In this document: positions 40,830-49,138 of the stretch, piece after piece
How the letters are laid out: each line of letters opens with the position of its first letter
How positions within the stretch are numbered: the first letter of the stretch is position 1
From: Sulfurimonas denitrificans DSM 1251
GTDB taxonomy: Bacteria; Campylobacterota; Campylobacteria; Campylobacterales; Sulfurimonadaceae
Assembly: GCF_000012965.1 (NCBI RefSeq)
Contig: NC_007575.1
Coordinates: 434,001 to 498,000 of the forward strand
Direction: 5' to 3'
Length of the DNA stretch: 64,000 nucleotides
The notes under the pieces: model-generated
Databases searched by the model: none
Seen by the model: the letters and a program-made list of their open reading frames with translations, nothing else
What the model was told of the DNA's origin: nothing
Program-made: the position numbers and the translations under genes

Positions 40830-42530
40830 ATGGATTTTAAGGTACTTTTTTCACAACTAGCCACCCTCTACGATAAGCTTACAAAACAACAGAAGCTTAT
40901 TATAAGTGGGGCAGTTGTAGGTATTGTAGCATTTATAGTTTTTCTTGTAGTATATACAGAAAAGAGAGATGCCCTAAGTAAATACGAGACTCTTTTTGAC
41001 TCTCTTAGCTCAGAAGATGCTGCAAAAGTCATAGAACAGCTAGAAAAAGACAATATACCTTATGAGATATTAGACAACAATATTATCAAAGTTCCAAAAA
41101 ATGCAGTTTATAAAGAGCGCATCGCAATAGCTTCTTTGGGGATTCCAAAAAACAGTGGTGTTGGATTTGAGCTTTTTGATAAACAGGAGTTTGGAGCTAC
41201 TAGTTTTGATCAAAATGTGAAATATCTGCGTGCTATTGAGGGTGAGCTATCAAGAACAATCAACTCGCTTGCTCCAATAGAGAGCGCAAGTGTTAGTTTG
41301 GCTCTTCCAAAAGAGACACTATTTGTTGAGAAGCAAGGAGAACCAACAGCCTCTGTTATGATTACACTGATTGAGGGCAGAAAACTCTCCTCAAAGCAGA
41401 TTAGAGGTATTAAAAATTTAGTCTCAGCGGCAGTTCCAAATCTTAGTGCATCAAATGTCATGTTAATAGATAATGACGGCGAAACATTAGGCGATGATGA
41501 TGAAATGGCTCAAATGGGTGAATTGTCTTCGGTACAACAGAACTTTAAGACAAAAGAGGAGAAAAAGAAGCAGAGAAAAATTATAGAAGTTGTCTCTCCT
41601 TTTGTTGGCGGAGAGCAAAAAGTTGTTGCTCAAGTGACAATAGAGTTTGATTTTTCTATTCAAAATTCTACTTCAGAGGTATATGATCCAGAAAACGTTG
41701 TAAGAAGTGAGCAGCTTAGTGAAGAGAAACGTGATGGTTCTGCTCCTGCTGAAGTCGGTGGGGTTCCTGGAACTGTTAGTAACATCGGTCCAGTAGAAGG
41801 TCTTGCAAGTAATAAAACAATTGAAAAATATGAAAAAAATACAGGAACTACAAATTATGAAGTTGGAAAAACTGTATCAACTACAAAAAGTGAATTTGCT
41901 CGTATTAAAAGAGTTACTGCTGCTGTCGTTGTTGATGGAAAATACAACTATAAGAGTGATGCTGATGGAAAACCAACCAGCGAGCTAGAGTATGAAGCTC
42001 TCTCAGAGAGTGATTTAGAGGCTCTTAGAGCGCTTGTTAGTCGCTCAATAGGTATTAGTGAAGATAGAGGCGATCAAATAAGCGTTCAAAATCTTCAGTT
42101 TAAAAGAGCAGATAGTGACCCTAGTAAAGAGAGAGTTAACCAAGTTGTTTCATTCTCACAAACATATTTAGCACCATTTTCTGAGCTATTTAAGTATATT
42201 TTTGTACTTCTGTTACTTCTTATTCTTTATAAAAAAGTTATCTCTCCATTTGCGCAAAGAATGCTTGAAATATCAAAAGAAGAGGATGACATCGGTAAAC
42301 CTATTTTAGATATAGAAGATGATGAAGATGAAGATTTGGTTGAAAAAGTTCAATCAATGCGTAAAAAAGTTGAAGAGCAGTTAGGTGTTGGAAATCATTT
42401 TAATGAAGATGAATTAAAATATGATGTTCTTCTTGAAAAAATTAAGAGCATGACCGATGAATCTCCTGAAGCAGTAGCACATGTTCTTCAAGCACTTCTT
42501 ACAGAAGAATCTGACGTAACGACAAAATAG
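40830..42530 (+). CDS. fliF: Flagellar MS-ring protein FliF
   Basis: FliF (566 residues) builds the MS-ring and anchors the export apparatus. It has an N-terminal membrane helix (LIISGAVVGIVAFIVFLVVY), the ring-building motif region GVGFELFDKQEFGATSFDQNVKY, a variable middle, and a second helix near 450 (YIFVLLLLLILYKKVI). The acidic C-terminal tail binds FliG. It starts fliF-fliG-fliH-dxs. There is no promoter box that I can assign. Confidence 0.95.
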   Translation: MDFKVLFSQLATLYDKLTKQQKLIISGAVVGIVAFIVFLVVYTEKRDALSKYETLFDSLSSEDAAKVIEQLEKDNIPYEILDNNIIKVPKNAVYKERIAIASLGIPKNSGVGFELFDKQEFGATSFDQNVKYLRAIEGELSRTINSLAPIESASVSLALPKETLFVEKQGEPTASVMITLIEGRKLSSKQIRGIKNLVSAAVPNLSASNVMLIDNDGETLGDDDEMAQMGELSSVQQNFKTKEEKKKQRKIIEVVSPFVGGEQKVVAQVTIEFDFSIQNSTSEVYDPENVVRSEQLSEEKRDGSAPAEVGGVPGTVSNIGPVEGLASNKTIEKYEKNTGTTNYEVGKTVSTTKSEFARIKRVTAAVVVDGKYNYKSDADGKPTSELEYEALSESDLEALRALVSRSIGISEDRGDQISVQNLQFKRADSDPSKERVNQVVSFSQTYLAPFSELFKYIFVLLLLLILYKKVISPFAQRMLEISKEEDDIGKPILDIEDDEDEDLVEKVQSMRKKVEEQLGVGNHFNEDELKYDVLLEKIKSMTDESPEAVAHVLQALLTEESDVTTK

Positions 42531-42548
42531 AAGTATAAGGAGAAGCAG

Positions 42549-43577
42549 ATGACTTTAAATCCTACACAACAAGCAAAATTTGATGAGATGAGTATGGGGC
42601 AAAAGGTAGCAATTTTACTTATGCAGATGGGTGAAGATGCAACAGCAGCCATATTTTCTAATATGAGTATTGACGCAATTACAGAAGTGTCAAAACATAT
42701 CGCTACTAATAAGAGTGTAGAAAAGAGTGTCGCTACTGCTATTTTAGAGGAATTTTATGCAATATTTCAGTCGGGGCAGTTTATTACTGCAGGTGGATTA
42801 GAGTATGCAAGAGAACTTTTATATAGAACATTAGGTCCAGAAGAGGCTAAGAAAATTCTTGAAAAACTATCAAAAAGTATGCAAGAGACACAAAATTTTG
42901 CATATCTTTCAAAGATTAAACCACAACAACTCTCAGATTTTATAATAAACGAACATCCTCAAACAATTGCACTTATTATGGCTCATATGGATGCAACTGA
43001 GGCTGCTGATACGCTGCATTTCTTCCCTGATGATCTTAGAAGTGAAGTCTCAATGAGAATGGCAAAACTCGGAGACATCTCCCCTTCAGTTATTAAAAGA
43101 GTCTCTGCGGTGCTCGAGTCTAAACTTGAATCTCTTGCTTCATATAAAGTTGAAGTTGGTGGACCTCGCGCTGTTGCAGATATCTTTAACCGTCTTGGTG
43201 CAAAAGCTTCTAAAGAGACATTAGCTAAAATTGAAGAGCGTGATGAAGAGATGTCAAATCAAATTAAAGAGATGATGTTTACGTTTGAAGATATTGCAAA
43301 ACTTGATAAGAATGCAATTACTGAGATATTAAAAGCTATTGATAAACCAGATTTAATGCTAGGTTTAAAGAGTGCTCCTGAAGACTTAAAACAGAAATTC
43401 TTTAGTGCAATGAGTGAGCGAGCAAAAGAGGCATTTGAAGAAGAGATGCAGTTCATGGGGGCTGTCAAAATGAAAGATGTTGAGGGTGCTCAAAGAAGAA
43501 TTGTTGAGATAGTAAATGGTCTTGCAGAAGCAGGAACTATTCAGTTAGGAACTTCATCCGAAGAGATGGTGGAATAA
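42549..43577 (+). CDS. fliG: Flagellar motor switch protein FliG
   Basis: FliG (342 residues) links the MS-ring, the C-ring and the stator. The sequence GQKVAILLMQMGEDATAAIF and the armadillo-type EHPQTIALIMAHM are present. The C-terminal torque domain ends in KMKDVEGAQRRIVEIVNGLAEAG (core KDVEGAQRRIVEIVNGL). An AAGGAGAAG site precedes ATG 42549. Confidence 0.96.
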   Translation: MTLNPTQQAKFDEMSMGQKVAILLMQMGEDATAAIFSNMSIDAITEVSKHIATNKSVEKSVATAILEEFYAIFQSGQFITAGGLEYARELLYRTLGPEEAKKILEKLSKSMQETQNFAYLSKIKPQQLSDFIINEHPQTIALIMAHMDATEAADTLHFFPDDLRSEVSMRMAKLGDISPSVIKRVSAVLESKLESLASYKVEVGGPRAVADIFNRLGAKASKETLAKIEERDEEMSNQIKEMMFTFEDIAKLDKNAITEILKAIDKPDLMLGLKSAPEDLKQKFFSAMSERAKEAFEEEMQFMGAVKMKDVEGAQRRIVEIVNGLAEAGTIQLGTSSEEMVE

Positions 43578-43578
43578 C

Positions 43579-44373
43579 GTGACTAATATAATTAGTAGCG
43601 AGAAAATTAATCGACATAAAGTTGATAAATATAATTTTAAAGTTTTATCGGTTACAGAAGAGCTAAACACAGAAATTCCACAGAGTAATGTTTTTGCAAA
43701 TGACTCTTTTGTGGATAATAACGAATCTATTAAAGAGCGAGAAGTTGACTCAAGTTCAATGACACAAAGTTCTAAAGACTCTTTAATAGAGTCTCTTTTA
43801 AACAAGACAGATGAGATGTCATCAAATTTTATAAAACTTCAAATGAAGTTAGAAAATATGACGCAAGAGCATAAAGAGGAGCTTCAAAAAACTAAAGAGG
43901 ACTCTTTTGCACTAGGGATAGAAGCTGGAGTTGAAAAAGCTTTAAAAGATGATAAAAATAGCATAGCTAGCGTAATGACACAATATAACGCTTCAATTCA
44001 AAAATTAGAAAAAAATGCCACAGAGTTTGAGAGTGCCCTTGAGAAGATAAAAGAGGAGTTAATTGGTGCGGCTCTTGATATCTCAAAAGAGGTGCTCAAG
44101 GTTGAATTAAGTGAAAACTCTCATAAAGTAGCAATACTTCTTGCAAAAGAGTTGATAAAAGAGCTTCAAACATCTTCTAAGATTACTCTGAGGGTAAATT
44201 CAAAAGACCACGGAGAAGTGTCTCAAGCACTTGGAAGTTTAGCACATGTAGAAATTATTTCAGATAGTGCGGTAAGCGTAGGCGGTGTGATAGCCATAAG
44301 CGAAGCTGGAAATATAGATGCGCAAATTAGTAAAAGATTTGAACGTGTAAAAAGAGCGGCATTAAGTGAGTAG
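43579..44373 (+). CDS. fliH: Flagellar export regulator FliH
   Basis: FliH (264 residues) binds and regulates the FliI ATPase. It has a divergent N-terminal half with charged coiled coil (residues 75-150), then the conserved C-terminal region ALDISKEVLKVELSENSHKVA and HVEIISDSAVSVGGVIAISEAGNIDAQI in shorter conserved blocks. It starts at GTG 43579, one base after fliG. FliI is not adjacent. Confidence 0.88.
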   Translation: MTNIISSEKINRHKVDKYNFKVLSVTEELNTEIPQSNVFANDSFVDNNESIKEREVDSSSMTQSSKDSLIESLLNKTDEMSSNFIKLQMKLENMTQEHKEELQKTKEDSFALGIEAGVEKALKDDKNSIASVMTQYNASIQKLEKNATEFESALEKIKEELIGAALDISKEVLKVELSENSHKVAILLAKELIKELQTSSKITLRVNSKDHGEVSQALGSLAHVEIISDSAVSVGGVIAISEAGNIDAQISKRFERVKRAALSE

Positions 44374-44382
44374 AGAATAATT

Positions 44383-46203
44383 ATGAATATAAAAGCAAGC
44401 AGAATAAAAGAGCTAGAGACTCTTTGCAAAAATATAAGAGAAGAGATACTAAGAGTTGTTAGTAAAAATGGCGGACACTTAAGTTCAACGCTCGGTGCGA
44501 CAGAGATTATTGTCGCTATGCATGAAGTTTTTGACTCCAAAAAAGATCCATTTATTTTTGATGTTTCACACCAATCATACGCCCATAAACTTCTAACTGG
44601 AAGATGGGATAAGTTTGATACGCTTAGAGAGTTTAATGGTTTATGTGGATATACAAAACCAAGCGAGAGTGAACATGACTATTTTGTTGCAGGGCATAGC
44701 TCCACATCTATATCTTTAGGTGTTGGCGCTGCAAAAGCTATAGCTCTAAAGGGTGAACAAAACAGCCGAATTCCTGTTATTATGATTGGCGATGGCTCAA
44801 TGACTGCTGGTATGGTTTATGAAGCATTAAATGAGCTTGGCGAGAGAAAATATCCGATGGTAATTATTTTAAATGATAATGAGATGAGCATCTCTAAGCC
44901 AATAGGCGCAATAAGCAGAATTCTAAGTTCAGCTATGGCATCTCCTTTTTATCAAAATTTTAAAAAACATACTGAGAACTTTGTAGATAATTTTGGAGAT
45001 GGTGCAAGGTATATTGCAAAGAGAATGGAAGAGTCTCTAAAACTTATAACTCCTGGAATTATGTTTGAAGAGATGGGAATTGATTATATCGGTCCTGTTG
45101 ATGGACATAATATAGCCTCTTTGATAGAGATACTTCAAAAAGCAAAAGAGTTGAAAAAACCAGTTATTGTTCATGCACAAACACTAAAAGGTAAAGGGTA
45201 TGAGATAGCTGAGGGCAAAGATGAGAAGTGGCATGGAGTTGGTCCTTTTGATTTGGATAGCGGAGCCGCATCTAAAAAAAGCTCTGCAAAAAGTGCTACT
45301 CAAATTTATGCAGAAGCACTGCTTCATCTTGCAAAAAATAATGACAAAATAGTAGGTGCAACTGCCGCAATGCCGAGTGGAACAGGTTTGAGTGAGCTTA
45401 TAGAGTTATACCCAAATAGATTTTGGGATGTTGCAATTGCAGAACAGCATGCGGTTACATCGATGGCAGCACTTGCAAAAGAGGGCTTTAAGCCATTTTG
45501 TACAATCTATTCTACATTTTTACAACGTGGCTATGACCAAGTTATTCATGACACATGTCTGATGAATTTGCCAGTTGTGTTCGCCCTTGATCGTGCTGGA
45601 ATAGTTGGAGAAGATGGAGAGACTCATCAAGGAGTGTTCGATGTGAGTTTTTTAAGAGCTATTCCAAATATGACTCTTTTTGCGCCAAGAGATGAGAAGA
45701 GTTTTCATCAAGCAATGGCATTTGCTGCGCAGTATCAATTTCCGTGCTCACTACGTTATCCAAGAGGTTCATTTACGCAGACAAGTTTGCCAGAATCGTC
45801 GCCATTTGAGTTGGCAAAATCACAACTTTTGCAATCAAACAAAGGTGATGTCCTTTTTATAGGGTATGGAAATGGTGTTGGTCGTGCTTATGAAACATCA
45901 AAACTCTTAGAAGAAAAAATTAGTATTTTGGATTTGAGATTTATCAAACCTCTTGATAAAGAGATGCTTCGTGATATGGCAACCAAACACAACAAATGGT
46001 TTATATTTTCCGATAGCGCAAAAATGGGCGGAGTAGGTTCGGCTATTTTAGAGTTTTTTGCAGATGAAAAAATTCTACATGTAGAGCTTGAGAGTTTTGA
46101 GTATGAAGATAGTTTTATAACTCATGGAAAAACAAAAGATGTTGAAGAGTCATTAGGGCTTCTGCCTGCGCAACTTGCACAAAAAGTAAAGGCGTTAATT
46201 TAA
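44383..46203 (+). CDS. dxs: 1-deoxy-D-xylulose-5-phosphate synthase
   Basis: Dxs (606 residues) joins pyruvate and glyceraldehyde 3-phosphate with thiamine diphosphate, the entry to the MEP pathway that also uses IspE (7878). Motifs are NGGHLSSTLGATEI, AGHSSTSISLGVGAA, the ThDP fold GDGSMTAGMVYEALNELG, VGPFDLDSG, the catalytic AIAEQHAVTSMAAL and DRAGIVGEDGETHQG. It follows fliH by 9 bases. Linkage to flagellar genes is known for this phylum. Its end overlaps the convergent pgeF by 9 bases. Confidence 0.96.
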   Translation: MNIKASRIKELETLCKNIREEILRVVSKNGGHLSSTLGATEIIVAMHEVFDSKKDPFIFDVSHQSYAHKLLTGRWDKFDTLREFNGLCGYTKPSESEHDYFVAGHSSTSISLGVGAAKAIALKGEQNSRIPVIMIGDGSMTAGMVYEALNELGERKYPMVIILNDNEMSISKPIGAISRILSSAMASPFYQNFKKHTENFVDNFGDGARYIAKRMEESLKLITPGIMFEEMGIDYIGPVDGHNIASLIEILQKAKELKKPVIVHAQTLKGKGYEIAEGKDEKWHGVGPFDLDSGAASKKSSAKSATQIYAEALLHLAKNNDKIVGATAAMPSGTGLSELIELYPNRFWDVAIAEQHAVTSMAALAKEGFKPFCTIYSTFLQRGYDQVIHDTCLMNLPVVFALDRAGIVGEDGETHQGVFDVSFLRAIPNMTLFAPRDEKSFHQAMAFAAQYQFPCSLRYPRGSFTQTSLPESSPFELAKSQLLQSNKGDVLFIGYGNGVGRAYETSKLLEEKISILDLRFIKPLDKEMLRDMATKHNKWFIFSDSAKMGGVGSAILEFFADEKILHVELESFEYEDSFITHGKTKDVEESLGLLPAQLAQKVKALI

Positions 46204-46917
46204 TATAATTACGCCGCTAAACCTTCCTGTTTTTTGCTCCGCTCTGTAAGAGAAATATGTTTTTGTGTTACAACATGTACACTCATTTAAAAACTCTATA
46301 TTTTCCTCTTTAACATTACATGATAAAAGTTGAGATTTTAGGATTTTGTTTACATCAAGATAATATTTTTCATCTCTTATATCAAGAGCATACTCTAAAC
46401 CTAACCCTTTTGCCTCATTGTAAATCTCCACTCCAACTTCATAACAACATACGCCAATACTCGCACCAACGCTTACATGTATATTTTTAGCTTCACTCTT
46501 AAAATCATCTATAAAACTCTCAATACACTTTTTAACTATATTTTTAAATGCGCCTTGTCGCCCAGCGTGAAGGGCGGCTATCACTTTTTTCTCACTATCA
46601 TAAAAGAGCATGGGTGAGCAGTCTGCTACCATAACCATAAGCGGTGTGTTAGGTTTGTTTGTTATTAGCGCATCACATGTAGGAGGCGCCTTAAACTCCT
46701 CATCTGTTACAACATGAACTATGTCAGAGTGAATCTGCTTCATATAAACAAGCGAATCTTTGCTATATGAGAGCTCCTTTGCCAAAAGCAGATGGTTTTT
46801 CTCTACATCTAGTTCATTATCATCAACATGAAAAGCTAAATTTTTGCTATGCTTTGTAGTAAAAGCATGTGTGATGTTTGGAAATTGTGCTAATTTTTTA
46901 CTATAATAGAATTTCAT
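46195..46917 (-). CDS. pgeF: PgeF/YfiH-family purine nucleoside phosphorylase (laccase domain)
   Basis: A 240-residue protein once called a multicopper polyphenol oxidase; family members have purine nucleoside phosphorylase and adenosine deaminase activity and assist peptidoglycan editing. Motifs are VYMKQIHSDIVHVV, PLMVMVADCSPMLFYD, AALHAGRQGAFKNIV, and the zinc Cys and final CTCCNTKTYFSYRAEQKTGR. The zinc His/Cys residues are present. It is divergent from ovoA with 28 bases between starts. Confidence 0.9.
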   Translation of the reverse strand: MKFYYSKKLAQFPNITHAFTTKHSKNLAFHVDDNELDVEKNHLLLAKELSYSKDSLVYMKQIHSDIVHVVTDEEFKAPPTCDALITNKPNTPLMVMVADCSPMLFYDSEKKVIAALHAGRQGAFKNIVKKCIESFIDDFKSEAKNIHVSVGASIGVCCYEVGVEIYNEAKGLGLEYALDIRDEKYYLDVNKILKSQLLSCNVKEENIEFLNECTCCNTKTYFSYRAEQKTGRFSGVIILN

Positions 46918-46945
46918 AGAAAAATTATATCCTAAAGGTACTATT

Positions 46946-49051
46946 TTGAGTAGATTAAGTCTTTATCCAGTTACATTAGATGGCACAGATGAACATAAAA
47001 AACGTCAAGAGATACGAGAATATTTTCGCAACACATTTTCATTGTTTGAGAAGGTTTTTGAAGTTTTAATTAATGATGAGGTTTTTTACAATAAGTCAGA
47101 GATTACAAGACATCCAATGATATTTTATTTTGGTCATACAGCAACTTTCTTTATAAATAAACTTATAAATATGAAGATAATAAAACAGAGAATAAATCCA
47201 GAGTTTGAATCGATTTTCGCTGTGGGCGTTGATGAGATGGCGTGGGATGATACGCAGAGTGCAAACTACATGTGGCCAAAGGTTGGTGAGGTAAGAGAGT
47301 ACAGAAATAGGGTAAGAGAGATAGTTGATGAGCTTATATCAACACTCCCAATGCCTTTGCCAATAACTGACAACTCGCCTATGTGGATAATTTTGATGGG
47401 GATAGAGCATGAGCGCATACATGTAGAGACTTCACTTGTCCTTCATCGTCAAATGCCTATAGAGTTTGTAAAAGATGTAAAAGAGTTTAATCTCTGTTCT
47501 CATAGCGCACAAGCTCCGCAAAATAGCATGATTGAACTCAGAGGCAAAAGTGTTCTACTTGGTAAGGAGAAGTCTCATAACCTTTATGGTTGGGATAATG
47601 AGTATGGAAAATATGAAGAGAGCGTAGAGGATTTTAAAGCGTCAAAGTTTCTTGTAAGTAACGGCGAATTTATGGAGTTTGTGCAAGAGGGAGGCTATAC
47701 AAATGACGAGTTTTGGGATGAGGAGGGAAAGAAATTTTTAGAGATAAGTGGTGCAAAATATCCTACTTTTTGGATAAAAGATGAAGACACTTACATGTAC
47801 AGAACTCTGAGTAAAATTATAGAGATGCCATATAATTGGCCTGTTGATGTAAATGCACTTGAGGCAGAAGCATTTTGTCGCTATAAGAGTAAAAAAGATG
47901 GAGTAAAGTACTCTCTGCCAAGTGAAGCGGAGTATAGAGTGATTTATGATTATGCAAAGCTAGAGGATATTCCAGACTTTCACGAGAGCAGGGCAAACTT
48001 GAACTTTTATCACTACTCTAGCTCATGCCCAGTAGATGAGTTTAGCTTCAATGGAATATATGACGTAGTCGGAAATGTTTGGCAGTGGAGCAGAACTCCC
48101 ATTTTCGGCTTTGAGGGTTTTGTGGTACATGAAGCGTATGATGACTTCTCAACCCCAACTTTTGACAATAAACATGCGCTAATTTTAGGTTCATCGTGGG
48201 CTAGTAGCGGAAACCTTATCATGAAATATTCACGTTACGCCTTTCGCAGACATTTCTACCAAAATGCTGGATTTAGATATGTAATCTCAAACTCAAAAAT
48301 AAAAACACAGAGTGATGTTTATGAGAGCGATGAACTTGTTTCGCAATACTGTGAGTTCCAATATGGAGATGACTCTTTTGGTGTAAAAAATTTCGCTCTT
48401 GAGAGTGTCAAAATAGCCACAAAATTTGTTAAAAATAGAACAAAAGCGCTTGATTTGGGATGCGCAACAGGACGAGCAACTTTTGAGTTGGCACGCACTT
48501 TTGATGAGGTAGAGGGAGTTGATTTTTCTGCTAGATTTATAGGAGTAGGGGTAAAACTTAAAAATGATGACTACATCGCTTATAGAGTAAAAACAGAGGG
48601 TGACTTGAGTGTGGATAAAAAAATCTCCATAGAAGAGTTGGGATATGAAAACATAAGAGATAGAGTCTCTTTTTGGCAAGGCGATGCTTGTAATCTAAAG
48701 CCAAATTTCAACTCATATAATTTAATATTAGCTAAAAACATAATAGACAGATTATATAATCCAAAACTTTTCTTAGGTAACGTACATGAGAGGCTGGAGA
48801 GTGGAGGCATTTTAGTCTTAACTTCCCCATACACATGGCAGGAGAGCTCAACAAAAAGAGAGTTTTGGCTGGGTGGATACAAAGATGAAAATGGCACAGA
48901 AGTTAAGACTATGGATACTTTAAAAAGTATTTTAGGTAAAAATTTTGAGCTTCTACATGTAGAAGATTTGGAGTTTGTCATAAAAGAGACAGCAAGAAAA
49001 TTCCAACACAGCATTGCAGAGGTTAGTGTTTGGAGGAAAATAGACCTTTAG
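46946..49051 (+). CDS. ovoA: 5-histidylcysteine sulfoxide synthase / methyltransferase OvoA
   Basis: OvoA (701 residues) is the non-heme iron enzyme that couples cysteine to histidine with O2 in ovothiol synthesis; its C-terminal domain methylates the product. The N-terminal DinB-like domain carries the iron motif GIEHERIHVETS, with His155, His159 and Glu161 (HX3HXE). The FGE-sulfatase domain (about 185-450) has SLPSEAEYRVIYDYA and VVGNVWQWSRTP. A Rossmann SAM domain follows, with ALDLGCATGRATFELA near 502-517. The start TTG 46946 is preceded by AAAGG. It is a three-domain full-length OvoA, not EgtB, which lacks the methyltransferase. Confidence 0.93.
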   Translation: MSRLSLYPVTLDGTDEHKKRQEIREYFRNTFSLFEKVFEVLINDEVFYNKSEITRHPMIFYFGHTATFFINKLINMKIIKQRINPEFESIFAVGVDEMAWDDTQSANYMWPKVGEVREYRNRVREIVDELISTLPMPLPITDNSPMWIILMGIEHERIHVETSLVLHRQMPIEFVKDVKEFNLCSHSAQAPQNSMIELRGKSVLLGKEKSHNLYGWDNEYGKYEESVEDFKASKFLVSNGEFMEFVQEGGYTNDEFWDEEGKKFLEISGAKYPTFWIKDEDTYMYRTLSKIIEMPYNWPVDVNALEAEAFCRYKSKKDGVKYSLPSEAEYRVIYDYAKLEDIPDFHESRANLNFYHYSSSCPVDEFSFNGIYDVVGNVWQWSRTPIFGFEGFVVHEAYDDFSTPTFDNKHALILGSSWASSGNLIMKYSRYAFRRHFYQNAGFRYVISNSKIKTQSDVYESDELVSQYCEFQYGDDSFGVKNFALESVKIATKFVKNRTKALDLGCATGRATFELARTFDEVEGVDFSARFIGVGVKLKNDDYIAYRVKTEGDLSVDKKISIEELGYENIRDRVSFWQGDACNLKPNFNSYNLILAKNIIDRLYNPKLFLGNVHERLESGGILVLTSPYTWQESSTKREFWLGGYKDENGTEVKTMDTLKSILGKNFELLHVEDLEFVIKETARKFQHSIAEVSVWRKIDL

Positions 49052-49091
49052 TCTTGTTTTTATATATTAGTTTTTATCATAATATAGAGTG

Positions 49092-49097
49092 TATAAT
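49092..49097 (+). promoter_or_regulatory. -10 box candidate for the RM gene
   Basis: TATAAT in the 87-base gap after ovoA, 42 bases before the ATG of the restriction-modification gene. Confidence 0.45.
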
Positions 49098-49138
49098 ATT
49101 TTAAAAATTTATAAACACCAATTATTTAAAGAAGAGAG